Under the pieces are notes generated by a model. It was not told where the DNA came from. It was given only the letters and a program-made list of their open reading frames with translations, and ran no database searches. Shown piece by piece: positions 11,505-22,300 of a stretch of 64,000 bases of DNA (positions are counted from its first letter, which is position 1; the number at the start of each line of letters is the position of its first letter). Source of the stretch: Blepharisma stoltei (taxonomy: Eukaryota; Ciliophora; Heterotrichea; Heterotrichida; Blepharismidae); the NCBI GenBank assembly GCA_914767885.1, contig CAJZBQ010000064.1, positions 1-64,000 on the forward strand, read 5' to 3'. Both the position numbers and the translations under genes were made by a program.

Positions 11505-14500
11505 ATGATCATATGGAAGATTATAGGATATTTAAAATTTGACAATGTTTGCTCAGAATTAGGGATTATCAGCGAATGCTTAGTTTTATCTGTCTTATTT
11601 ACCTGTACTAGTTTTTTGATATTTATTAGTTTTTTTACTGCTATTTATAATTCTTATAGCATACCCATTCTTATTTTGAACACCTTTCGCTACCTTTTTA
11701 TGATAATCTGCAAAAATTTCTACCTAGGCTTGTTCAGGAAAATATAAAAATTATATAATTTTTTCTAAAAATTAAGATATTATAAAATCTATATTGCTGA
11801 TAAAAAATTTTTATTGCTGAATTAATATTCCCAATCTAATATAGTTTATGGATAACTTTTTTTTTTATACCCTCGATTCAGCTTTTTACAATTTTTCTTA
11901 AATACAATTTTTTTCCTCAGGATAAAATTGCAGAATATCAAAATCACAATGATTTTTCTGAGTTTGAAATTAGCTTGCTATTTCAAATTGGGATAATATT
12001 CTCAATTATATTTGCATTGGTTCTAATTTTGTTAAACACACAGTTTTCTGGAGATATTCGACATTCTCTGCATAAATTAGTAATAGTTGCTAAAGCACAC
12101 TCACAAGTTGATACTCATATAGCTATTTTTACGTATCTTTTACCAGTTTTTTATGCTATACTTGCTAAAAACTTTATTATATATTTGCAAATATTAGCTA
12201 TTATTTTTTCAGCGATTTTGATCAGAGAAACTATGGTAATTCGCCCTTATTTTTCTTTTTATTACACCTCAATAGCTATTTTGCGATTATTTTTTATATC
12301 ATTTGTTTCTCTTATTTTTATTTTGGGTCGATTAATGGACAACTCATTAGTTATTTCTATACTTGCCATTATTTTAGGGCCATTATTGTCTATTTTTATC
12401 GTTCTGTTTACGAAAAAATCAAAAATTGCTAAAAATATCCCTGAAGACATTCAAAATATAAATTCTGAATACGAATTAGAAAAATATTTAAGACATGCAT
12501 TATGCTCAAACGATTTTGAAAATAAAGACAAGATAATTCAAATTTTTGAAAATTTCTTTATAGATAAAAGGTTAAATTGTAGTAAACTCCTTTCCATATG
12601 AGAAGCAAACTATTGTCTATTTACATTAGAAGATAAAACATTAGCCAATATCAAGATTGCTAAAAATAAAGAAATTTCTGATTTAAATATGGAAGCGAAT
12701 TATCAAGAATATTTATGCAATAAAATTATCTTAAGCAACCACTTATCTGACAGCTTAAATTTTTCTAACTTTTTTGCTGAATTCCAGAATGCTAAAAGAA
12801 AAGATAAAGAATTATGCATCAATTTACTGAGTTTTTTAAATGAAATTACTTCTATTAAGCCAAATTTGAAATATTTAAAAAAGCAGTTGAACTCAATAGA
12901 TGAAAATATTTCAGTTTTGAATAAGCAATATAGCCAGTTATCGGTAAAGTATTTCAATTCTAACTCGCCTGGTCCGTATCGAACAAAATATTTTGTTCGC
13001 TCATGAAGGGGGGTTAATTTTCTTAAAAAATTTATATATAAATTTATAGAAAATTTATTTTTTCGAAATTAAAAAAATCATAATTCACAAAAATTGGAAA
13101 TAAATAGCTATTTAATTGGTAAAAATTTATCTTTTAAAATGCAAGCTGTTTAGTTTTAAATTAAAAAATGTTAGCTAGAGATTTGACTATAATTATCACT
13201 TATATATTTTTTTTTCTAAAAATTATTATATTAAAAAAGTTTATTCGCTGGCGGCTTTTTGAGTAAAAAATAGGGATTTTTTCAAAAATTTTTTTTCATT
13301 CATGGAGGAGGAGTAAAGAACTTTTATCTCTTTATGCTTCATATGCAAAAGATATCATTTATGATTTAGAAAAATCTGCATTAATTGAGATGAAAATAAG
13401 ATCTTTCGATAAAGTTTTTTCTAGTTCTATTATCGATTCTAGCACTTTCAGCTTTTTAAATGAAAATAATGGAATTTTAATTATTTCAAATGAATTTGAA
13501 AACTTTGGAGAAATTCTCTATGCAAATCACAAATCAGCTGAAATTTTAAGACTTCCTTTAAATAATTTTATCAATGACAATTTTTTTAATTTTTTCCATC
13601 CTTACCATAAAGAAAGAATTTCAAACGGAGCCAAGAAATTTGTTCAATTTAGTTCATCATTAGAAACATACTTAAGCCAAGGCTTTTTTTTAAATCTCCC
13701 AAACAATTTATTAGAATGCGTTGGAAAACTATCGGTTACAGTAATAAATAATTTTATTGTCTCTATATTGATTTTTAGAGAAAAAGAAATCAAGAATCAA
13801 GTTGCCTTAATTTCTGATGATTACGAAATAATTTGCCACTCACTCCCCCCCATCCTTGATCGAACGATTGACTGTAAAAATTCCTAAAAATTGGAGAATT
13901 AACCCCCATCCTTGATCGAACGATTTTCATATCATTTCATTTTTTTATATATATAAAAATATATTAGTTATCAAAAGCTTGGGAGATGCACCTAATGAAG
14001 TTGTTTTCAGAGACTTTGAGACGACAGAAAGCTTTGGAATAAACATATGAAGTGCTTTAGTCATCATCCTGGGCTTAAAAACTTAATAATCTAATAAAAT
14101 AGAGATTCTTTAAAAATTAAAAAAAAAATAATATTATTTAAAAGTAAATAAAAAAAATATATATATATATTTTTTTTTATATATAAAAGTTTTTTCCCAA
14201 AAAATTTTTTTTTAATCCCCATCCTTGATCGAAGACTCGGGATCGTTCGATCAAGGATGGGGGTGGGGAGTCAGCTAATTTTCAAAGATTCTTAGGAAAT
14301 CCTAATAATAATTTTGCAGGAACAAATATCAAAAATTTATTTTTTGATTCAGAGGAATTTGATATCAAGCCTTTTGTCGCTTATTAGATTAGATCATGAT
14401 GGGAATTTATAGTCCCCTTTTCCTGAAGCACTGTGCGTTTCACAGTCGATACCTGCAGGGTGGTTCACTTAAAGCAGCTTGAGCCCAGGCCGAAACCCCG

Positions 14501-17192
14501 GTTTTATGGTATAGGATTTTCCCTCCTTATCTAGCCAAAGCCAGATTTTGCTGAAACCTCCATTTTTAGCCCAAGTACCAAAATTGCCACCATGCATAGC
14601 TTAGGCCTGATTGTCCATTGAGGGACCCTTTTATACTGGAGAGATCTTCGTCCAGCCTTTATTGCCTTTTTTCTCCAGATTATCTTCAAAGAAAATCTCA
14701 ATGTGCTTACGCAGATTCTGGACGGCGGGTAAGCCGCTCTGTCTCTATCAGACACTGACTCTGGGCCTCGAGCCACTAATCAGCTGGAATAGTGCTAGGC
14801 CTCTCGCTTTTAAGTCCGGATATATATAAGGACACCCACCACAGGGAGGACAGGTCACTCGTCACCGGCCATTTTATATATATTCTTTTTTTGTAGCTTA
14901 TACATTACCCAATTTTTTCAATAAAATGCATTTAGTCTACTCATATTACGAAATTTATGGAATAAAAGTCCCTTATGCAATATTAATAAAAGGAGACGAA
15001 GGAATCAAAACATGGAAGATTGAAGAGCTTGTCCCTAATAATAAAACGGCAAATTTGCAGGTTGTGAGCAGTCTTTTGTCAGCAAAGCTACCAGAATCGT
15101 TTGCTACTTTCAGAACTATTAGCTCATTTCAAAAAGAAAATCACTCTGAAGAAGATTTGGACTCAAAAATGGATTTATATCGATTTACTAACGAAGCCCC
15201 TGACAAATATGATTTTTCAGATAAAAATGACGAAAATAAGTCCCAGTACTCAGCGAGTTCGTCTCAAAACAAATTTCTCAATATGCTACAAATTTCATCA
15301 AAGTCCATTAATATCCTTCATCTGGCTTTTATTTTTGCTGTGATTTTTATTTAGGTTTTAACTGTTTTAGCCGTCAATATAGCAGTATTGGTCTATGCTT
15401 TTTCTAAAATTAATATAATAAGCGATGTGGAGCTGCCATTATATATTGGAAGAGCTGGAAAATATTTTCAGCAAGTTGCTTTATATTCTCATATGGTCTT
15501 TCAGTGCTATGTTTCTCAAATGCCTGAAGCAATCGCTCTTGTGCCAGACATATTCAGTAGAGATGTGAACTCCTTACTTTCCCCCTCCGTGAGCTAACAA
15601 AACCATTGCAAATTCTATATTTTTTGAGTAGAAACCCACCCTCCAATAGAACAAAAACCATTTTAATATCAAAATTTTTTATGAAAATATATTTTGATAT
15701 ATGAATAATAATTAGTATAATGAAATCTCTGCCTATTTCTCTTTAATTTTAAACAGCTTTTATTTTAAAAGCATAAATTTCGTCTGTGAGTTTATATTTT
15801 AAAAAATAATAAAATATTAAAAATTAATACCTCTGTAAGCAAAAAAAAATTTTGTTGAATCACGGAAGGGAGCTGGCAGATTTTGAAACGCTTTACTCGA
15901 ATATGACAATAAAGTCAAAAAATTGAAACCACTGTTCAGGTCAAACCATTATAAACGATGTAAATGTTGATTTATGACCAACAGATGGCGGAGTTAATCC
16001 AAAAAAAGTAAATTTGGTGAAAGCTGTAGCAGAATTTATAAACCATGTATAATTTATTTAGGGAAGGGATTTTACAAATAAATTTAATGACAGTTCAAGT
16101 TCGTTTGGAAACATATATGATCAGCTCCTTTTTTTAATGATGAATGGGTATGGAGAATCACTCGATTACTGCTATAGTTCGTTAAATGATATAATAAACT
16201 GTCAAGAATCTACAATGGGAGACTTTAGAACCCAAATGTCGGTTCTTTTGTTGTCAGGGCCTATTGTTCTTGCTTTGTGTATTGTGCTTATATTTCCTTT
16301 TTACTATTCAATTTTTAAAATCGAAAATGAGTTTTGGAGTAATGTCAGAAAAAGTGTTTGTACCTCATATTTTGACTACAAACAAGCAATTTTAGATAGA
16401 TTAAGAGACGTCCACTTTGAGGAAAATATTACATTTTCCAATCAAAAACCTTCTAAAAATCCAAGCACTTTTAAAAGCTATTCAAGGTATTTTTGAAGAG
16501 CGATTATTTATTTTGCAATTGTTTCTTGTTTTTGCTTAATAAATGTCTTTTATCTTTATGATCAATGTGCAAAATATCTATCTAATCGGCCTGAGGTTAT
16601 CAAGAATTTAATTCAATCACAACTCTTGTATACAAACTTAGTTATATGAACATTTCAAACCGCATCAAATATGTGGGGTTATCCATTTTGCCTGAAATTT
16701 CCTTCTGGATGCCCTTTTCCTCAATCTGACACCAAGCTTAGCGAGATTCTAACAAATATCCAAATCACAGCCTTAGCTTTAAGAAATCCCAAATTTTCCG
16801 ATATTTTATCTCAAGAATTTAAAAATCTGTTATATAAAAACAATCCAGAATTTTCAAAGGATTTTTTTGAGTTTGGAACTTATTCAGCTCAGAATAGCTT
16901 AAAGTTTGAAATGCATGCTCATGCGTATGTAAGTTCTCCTCCAATTGAATTATTAACTTTCATGTGAGACACACTGTATATCGCTGATTTTTATGATAGA
17001 ACTGTAACTGAAATTGATGATTATTCAAAAAGTGTGATTAATAATCAAATGAATATTATTGCTATTTCGCTAGCTGGCTTTGTTTTATGCACATTTGTAG
17101 CTTATATTGGATTTTATTTGCCTTTTTTCAAATATGAAAAAAAATATTTGCAAAAAATAAATTCGATTCTTAAAATCATACCTAATAAATAA
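11505..17192 (+). CDS. Multi-pass membrane protein with PAS domain (TmcB-like), copy 1
   Basis: Exons, after removing insertions and two 15-nt introns: 11505-11744, 11870-12970, 13315-13842, 14274-14384, 14902-15339, 15355-15576, 15876-16046, 16062-17192. These sum to 1,314 codons. The N-terminus (MIIWKIIGYLKFDNV) and a cluster of hydrophobic helices match the ciliate TmcB-like membrane sensor family. A PAS fold (ILYANHKSAEILRLPL ... FFNFFHPYHKERI) follows the helices. The C-terminal half has further membrane spans (IVLIFPFYYSIF, LAGFVLCTFVAYIGFY) around a long extracytoplasmic region. Several in-frame TGA codons read as Trp, for example YFWRAI near 16494. The likely role is membrane-linked sensing; the ligand is unknown. 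The first segment of the TA-bounded element at 12971 has lost its TA, so correct editing of this copy is uncertain. Confidence 0.8.
11743..11867. other. TA-bounded IES, 125 bp, copy 1
   Basis: Frame restoration joins LGLFRK-I to PSIQLFTIF across TA boundaries at 11743-11744 and 11868-11869. The tandem copy has an IES at the same place (19574-19716) of different length (143 bp), and it joins to the same protein sequence. Confidence 0.75.
12971..13314. mobile_element. CTCCGTGAGC-type inverted-repeat element, copy 1
   Basis: The ends are inverted copies of a CTCCGTGAGCGAAC-like terminus (left degenerate: GGTCCGTATCGAAC; right CATTCATGGAGGAGGAG). Removal joins YFNSNSP to KELLSLYASYAK in frame. 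In the tandem copy the same element is cleanly TA-bounded (21698-22039). Here the left TA is replaced by GG. Confidence 0.75.
13843..14270. mobile_element. MITE with TCA target duplication, copy 1 only
   Basis: Runs from CTCCCCCCCATCC to GGGTGGGGAG. It is flanked by TCA (13840-13842 and 14271-14273) and inserted in the PAS exon. The tandem copy has the uninterrupted codons CAC TCT GCT AAT at this position (22564-22575), so it is an empty site. The terminal motif ATCCTTGATCGAACGAT is shared with the element at 3958. Confidence 0.9.
14385..14890. mobile_element. GC-rich retroposon (shared insertion), copy 1
   Basis: A GC-rich 506-bp segment interrupting the coding sequence, flanked by the direct repeat TTGTNGCTTAT (14374-14384, 14891-14901). 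It ends CCGGCCATTTTATATATAT. Removal joins KPFVAY to TLPNFFNKMH in frame. The homologous insertion exists in copy 2 (22680-23263), so it predates the duplication. It has no coding capacity. Confidence 0.75.
15340..15354 (+). other. 15-nt intron
   Basis: GTGATTTTTATTTAG. Removal joins LAFIFA to VLTVLAVNIA. The identical intron is in copy 2 at 23711-23725. An A lies at position 10, six from the 3' end. Confidence 0.8.
15577..15872. mobile_element. CTTTCCCCCTCCGTGAGC element, copy 1
   Basis: Left end CTTTCCCCCTCCGTGAGC, right end inverted (TCACGGAAGGGAG). Flanks are TTA on the left and CTG on the right, where TTA would be expected for a perfect duplication. Removal restores VNSLADFETL. The homologue in copy 2 is 23948-24252. 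Confidence 0.8.
16047..16061 (+). other. 15-nt intron
   Basis: GTATAATTTATTTAG, containing an in-frame TAA, so it must be spliced. It joins AEFINH to GRDFTNKFND. The identical intron is in copy 2 at 24427-24441. Confidence 0.88.
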
Positions 17193-19337
17193 TAGATTAA
17201 AAGTAAATTGTAATAAGAAGTAATCTCTTTTATTCCAAAGCAATATATAATGAGTGGAATTACAATAGCTTTTTTAATGTGAATTTTTAATAAATAAATA
17301 AAATAATTTGACTGGACTGGAGAATAAATGCCACAAGAATAATGATAGTTTAATAAAAAATGAGAGCTCGCACAATATATATATATAAACCTTATTTATT
17401 TTAGTGACTAGATAATTCAACAGAGCGGTGGTATTATCTATTTGCTCTAATTGATTATATTAAGTCTCTAGCTCCTGTTTGTGTCAAAAAATATCTCTTG
17501 TCAGAGCTCTAACTCCCCCTCTGTGAGCGAGCAAGCTTTTAAATAGCAATATAGCCCATGACTTGCTATAGTTCGGGCTGTGCTTGACTCCCTATGCCAC
17601 TTAGGGAGTTGAAAAGCCAGCATTTGTTGGTAAAATCAACTCCTTTGTTGGTATATCAGCCTGATAATAGAGATTTACCACCCAGGAACTTGTTTTACCA
17701 TCAAATGTTGATTTATCAACTCCCTGAGCGCCGCCTGAGTTTTCCGTACAGCCAGAGCTATTACAAAAATCGAGCTATAGTCTATCAACATAATCTAAAA
17801 CATATTTAAAAAAAAGAAGGTAAGTTTAGATTTTGGGAGATTTTTTTAAAATTTTCATCTAATCATAAGTTTAGTTTTATACTATAATTCAGTTATTTTT
17901 TTATTTCTAAGTCGGAAATCGCAAGAAATTAATTTTGAATCAATCAGTGCTTTTATATTGTTTACTACCGCGCCTTGTGCGCAAACAAAACCATTGGAAA
18001 AATCCTATTTTTTGCCCAAACCCACCTATCTTAGCTAAAACAAAATTTTGTGAAAAATTTTTGATAATAAGTGATTATTAGTATAATGAAATCTCTGGCT
18101 AATTCTGTTTAATTATAAACAAATTGCGTTTTAAAACATAAATTTTGCAAATTAAATTAATTTACTTCTCATCATGAGTTGAAATTTTGTAAATTTTGAA
18201 AAAAAAGTTTACATAATATTTATATAAAAATATTTTTAAAAAAAAAAAAAACCCTTCGTGAGCAAATAAAATTTTTTTGTCCTATTACTAATAAATTTAT
18301 TAGTCTTAATTTTTAGAGTTATAAGTTTTACCGCTTTTGTGAATTAGTGCTATAAGACATCTATTTTCCCTTCCAATATTTTTCTCTTTGCGCCTATTTT
18401 TAAATACTTCAACTATGATATTGTTAAATCTCCTGAAATGCATTCAGAACTAAGCCCGCCCTATCCAAGCTTTATTATTGTTTATTTGTTTTCTAGATAA
18501 GATTATTTAGGGAATACATTTGATTTTCATTTATGGTAAAATTCATACTATAAAGATCTGAATGAAATCACTTTCAAATTTAATTCATGCCTTACTTGCC
18601 AATTACCATACCATATTTATCCATATTCTAACCGGTTAAAATATAGCTTTTTCCCCTGGTTTTATTTGCTTATCTTCTTATTTTTCTTATTTCTTTTTCT
18701 TTTATTTTCTCTTCAAAGTTGGAGTTTGTTTTTTCCTTTTCTCTTATAAGAATAAAAATGGTGACACAGGCGGAATAAAGATTCTGAGGCTCACTCCCCG
18801 CTGAGCGGTAGAGGAACGATGGGTAGCGAAAATGCTCTTAGTAAAGCGAAGTAGACCATCTCAATGAGAAGCCTTCTGAAAAAGGAACTTCTGATTCTAC
18901 TCGAAGGTTTTTCTGTCATTGTTAGATGGGTAAGAAAAATATAAGCCATAATATGATTAGCTTGGCCGACCTTGAGCTACTTTTACTTAAATTTAATAAG
19001 AATAAGAGATTTCAGATTATTAATAAGTCTATAGTTTATAAGCTTACTGTTAATAAATTTTCTAAATAAATCTTTTTATTTTCTTAATATTCCATTTATG
19101 ACTGAATCTGAAGCCAGTTATTGTCATAATGACAACTTTTTAAAGTTCACCAACAGAAAATCTATTTCAAATGCAATTTTCGAATTTTATTACCAACTCT
19201 ACTATAAAATCAATTGAGAAGAAAATTCTAAACTTTGACAAAAAGGTAAAGTAGCAATAGAGGGTGTGATATGATGCCTCCAAATAATAAGCTTACTGTG
19301 GCTTCCAGATATGTCTATCAGTAATTGAAATAAAAAT
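17193..19337. other. Inter-copy spacer with nested repeats
   Basis: Contains a CTCCCCCTCTGTGAGC element start after TAA at 17510-17512, whose right end I could not place. It also contains a weak inverted repeat around 17560-17790 (GTTCGGGCTGTGC / GTACAGCCAGAGC) and further GTGAGCRAAC-type terminal motifs at 17975 and 18255. The conserved downstream block of the duplication unit occupies 18480-18970 (polypyrimidine tract, then GC-rich). No gene is supported. Confidence 0.5.
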
Positions 19338-22300
19338 ATGATCATATGGAAGATCATAGGATATGTAAAATTTGACAATGTTTGCTCAGAATTAGGGATT
19401 ATCAGTGAATGCTTAATTTTATCAGTGTTATTTAACTGTGCTAGTTTTTTGATATTTATTAGTTTTTTTACTGCTATTTATAATTCTTATAGCATACCCA
19501 TTCTCATTTTGAACATCTTCCGCTACCTTTTTATAATACTCTGCAAAAATTTCTACCTCAGCTTGTCCAGGAATAGATAATAAATATAATAATAAAATTA
19601 ATTTTTTTCTAAAATTCAGTTATTAAGTTATTATAAGATCTAAAATTCTGATAAAAAATTTTTATTGCTGAATTAATATTTCTAATCTATTATAGCTTAT
19701 GGATAACTTTTTTTTTTATACCCTCAATTCAGCTTTTTACAATTTTTCTCAAATACAATTTTTTTCCTCACTCTCCCCTCCATGAGCGAACGAGACCATT
19801 AGAAAAATCCCTATTTTTTGCACCTCAATGGACCAAAAAAATGTTTTTAATACAAACATTTTGACGGGAAAAAAATTTTGATATATAAGTGATAACTAGT
19901 ATCATGAAATCTCGAGCTCATTCTGATTAATTTTAAACAAATTGTGTGCCTAAAACATAAACTTTACAAATTAAATTAATATTTGCCTTCAAATTTTCTA
20001 AAAGTGGATTTTTTAAAATAATCCCCCCGTGAGGAACTTTATTTTTTTGTAGAGGGAGTCAGGATAAAATTGCAGAATATCAAAATCACAATGATTCTTC
20101 AGAGTTTGAAATTAGCTTACTATGTCAAATTGGAATAATATTTTCAATGATATTCGCAATGGTTCTAATTTTGCTAAACACACAATTTTCTGGGGATATT
20201 CGACATTCTCTGCATAAATTAATAATAATTGCTAAAGCACATTCACTAGTTGATACTCATATAGCTATTTTTACCTATTTTTGGCCAGTTTTTTATTCTA
20301 TACTTGCTAAAAATTTTATTATACACTTGCAAATATTAGCTATTATTTTTTCAGCGATTTTGATCAGAGAAACTATGGTACTTCGCCCTTATTTTTCTTT
20401 TTATTACAGCTCAATAGTTATTCTGCGATTATTTTTTATAGCATTTGTATCTCTTATTTTTATTTTGGGTCGATTAATGGACAACTCATTGGTTATATCT
20501 ATACTTGCCATTATTTTAGGGCCATTATTGTCTATTTTTATCGTTCTGTTTACGAAAAAATCATAATTAAATATGACGTCTCAGCTTAAGCATATCAGGG
20601 AGGCCATGAAATCTTCGAGCAAATATTTAATTATATTCAGCAAGGTTTTACCAAGCTAGTAATAACAGCTATGCTAGATAAGCAGCTCATGTGGCGTGAG
20701 GAGCCTAGCTCTTGCCTATTTTCTGACTGTGGTTTACCTCGAGGGAGGAGGATGCTTGGAAGTTGGAAATTAATTGCTCAGCAAGGTTTTGGACACATTG
20801 GCATTTTTTCATCGAGAAACCAAGAGTTACTTACAGCCTGGGCCTCAAATTTTCGTCTTTGCTAAAGTTGGCCGAGAATCCATTTTTTTGATTTTCTGTG
20901 CAAGAAATCTCGTCGCTGCAGCCTGAAGCAAGGCTTGGAACGCGTAGTCTGCCCACTCAAAAGTAGAGCTATCTCATTGTAGTATGAAGGAGGTGACAGC
21001 TAGGCTACCCGCCTTTCCGGCGATCTGAAGTAGGGCGTTGTCAAAAAGCAGATGAATCCCCTTGTGGAATCATCAGTAATTGAGTTAACCGAGTTAACAA
21101 AAGTGGACTCTAATCATCTAATTAAGTAAGAAAGTTTACCAAAAAATCAAAAATTACTAAAAATATCCCTGAAGACATTCAAAATATAAATTCTGAATAC
21201 GAATTAGAAAAATATTTAAGACATGCATTATGCTCAAACGATTTTGAAAATAAAGACAAGATAATTCAAATTTTTGAAAATTTCTTTATAGATAAAAAAT
21301 TAAATTGTAGTAAACTACTTGCCATATGAGAAGCAAACTATTGTTTATTTACATTAGAAGATAAAACATTAGCCAATGTCAAGATTGCTAAAAATAAAGA
21401 AATTTCTGATTTCAATATAGAAGCACATTATCAAGAATATTTCTGCAATAAAATTATCTCAAGCAACCATTTGTCTGATAGCTTAAATTTTTCTAACTTT
21501 TTTGCTGAATTCCAGATTGCTAAAAGAAAAGATAAAGATTTATGCATCAATTTACTGAGTTTTTTAAATGAAATTACTTCTATTAAGCCAAATTTGAAAT
21601 ATTTAAAAAAGCAGTTGAACTCAATAGACGAAGATATTTCAGTTTTGAATAAGCAATATAGCCAGTTATCATTAAAGTATTTCAATTCTAACTTCCCTAC
21701 TCCGTGAGCAATAAAAAATTTTGTTCACTCACGGAGGGGATTAATTTTTTTTAAAAAAATTTATATATAAAATATATAGAAAATTTTATTTTTCGAGATT
21801 TAAAAAAAAATTATAATTCGCAAATATTGGAAAGCAAATAGCTAAAATTTATGCTTTAAATGCAAGCTGTTTAAGTTTAAAATTAAACAGAATTAGCTAG
21901 AGATTTGACTATAATTATCACTTATATATTTTTTTTTCTAAAAATTATTATATTAAAAAATTTTGTTCACTCAAAGAGGGCAGCTTTTGGGCAAAAAATA
22001 AGGATTTTTTCAATTTTTATTTCGTTCACGGAGGAGGAGTAAAGAACTTTTATCTCTTTATGCTTCATATGCAAAAGATATCATTTATGATTTAGAAAAA
22101 TCTTCTTTAATTGAAATGAAAATAAAATCTTTCGATCAATTTTTTTCTAGTTCGATTATCGATACTAGCACTTTCAGCTTTTTAAATGAAAATAATGGAA
22201 TTTTAATAATTTCAAATGAATTTGAAAACTTTGGAGAAATTCTCTATGCAAATCACAAATCAGCTGAAATTTTAAGACTTCCTTTAAATAATTTTATCAA

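Larger units (their letters stand above)
11200..18990. repeat. Tandem segmental duplication, unit 1
   Basis: This roughly 7.8-kb unit (upstream block, large gene, downstream block with polypyrimidine tract at 18650-18720 and GC-rich tail at 18775-18970) is repeated directly after itself as unit 2. Coding identity is very high and non-coding insertions differ, so the duplication is recent relative to several insertions. Confidence 0.85.

Noticed and set aside
11743-11869. Reading the first exon-exon gap of the large gene as an ordinary long intron
   Set aside because: Suitable GT-AG pairs do not keep frame, while TA-to-TA excision does in both copies, with different lengths.
15340-15354. Reading the in-frame TAG here as Gln instead of an intron
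   Set aside because: GT lies exactly 15 nt before TAG's end, as in seven other cases. Two of those introns contain TAA and one 16-nt case shifts frame, so splicing is the consistent explanation.
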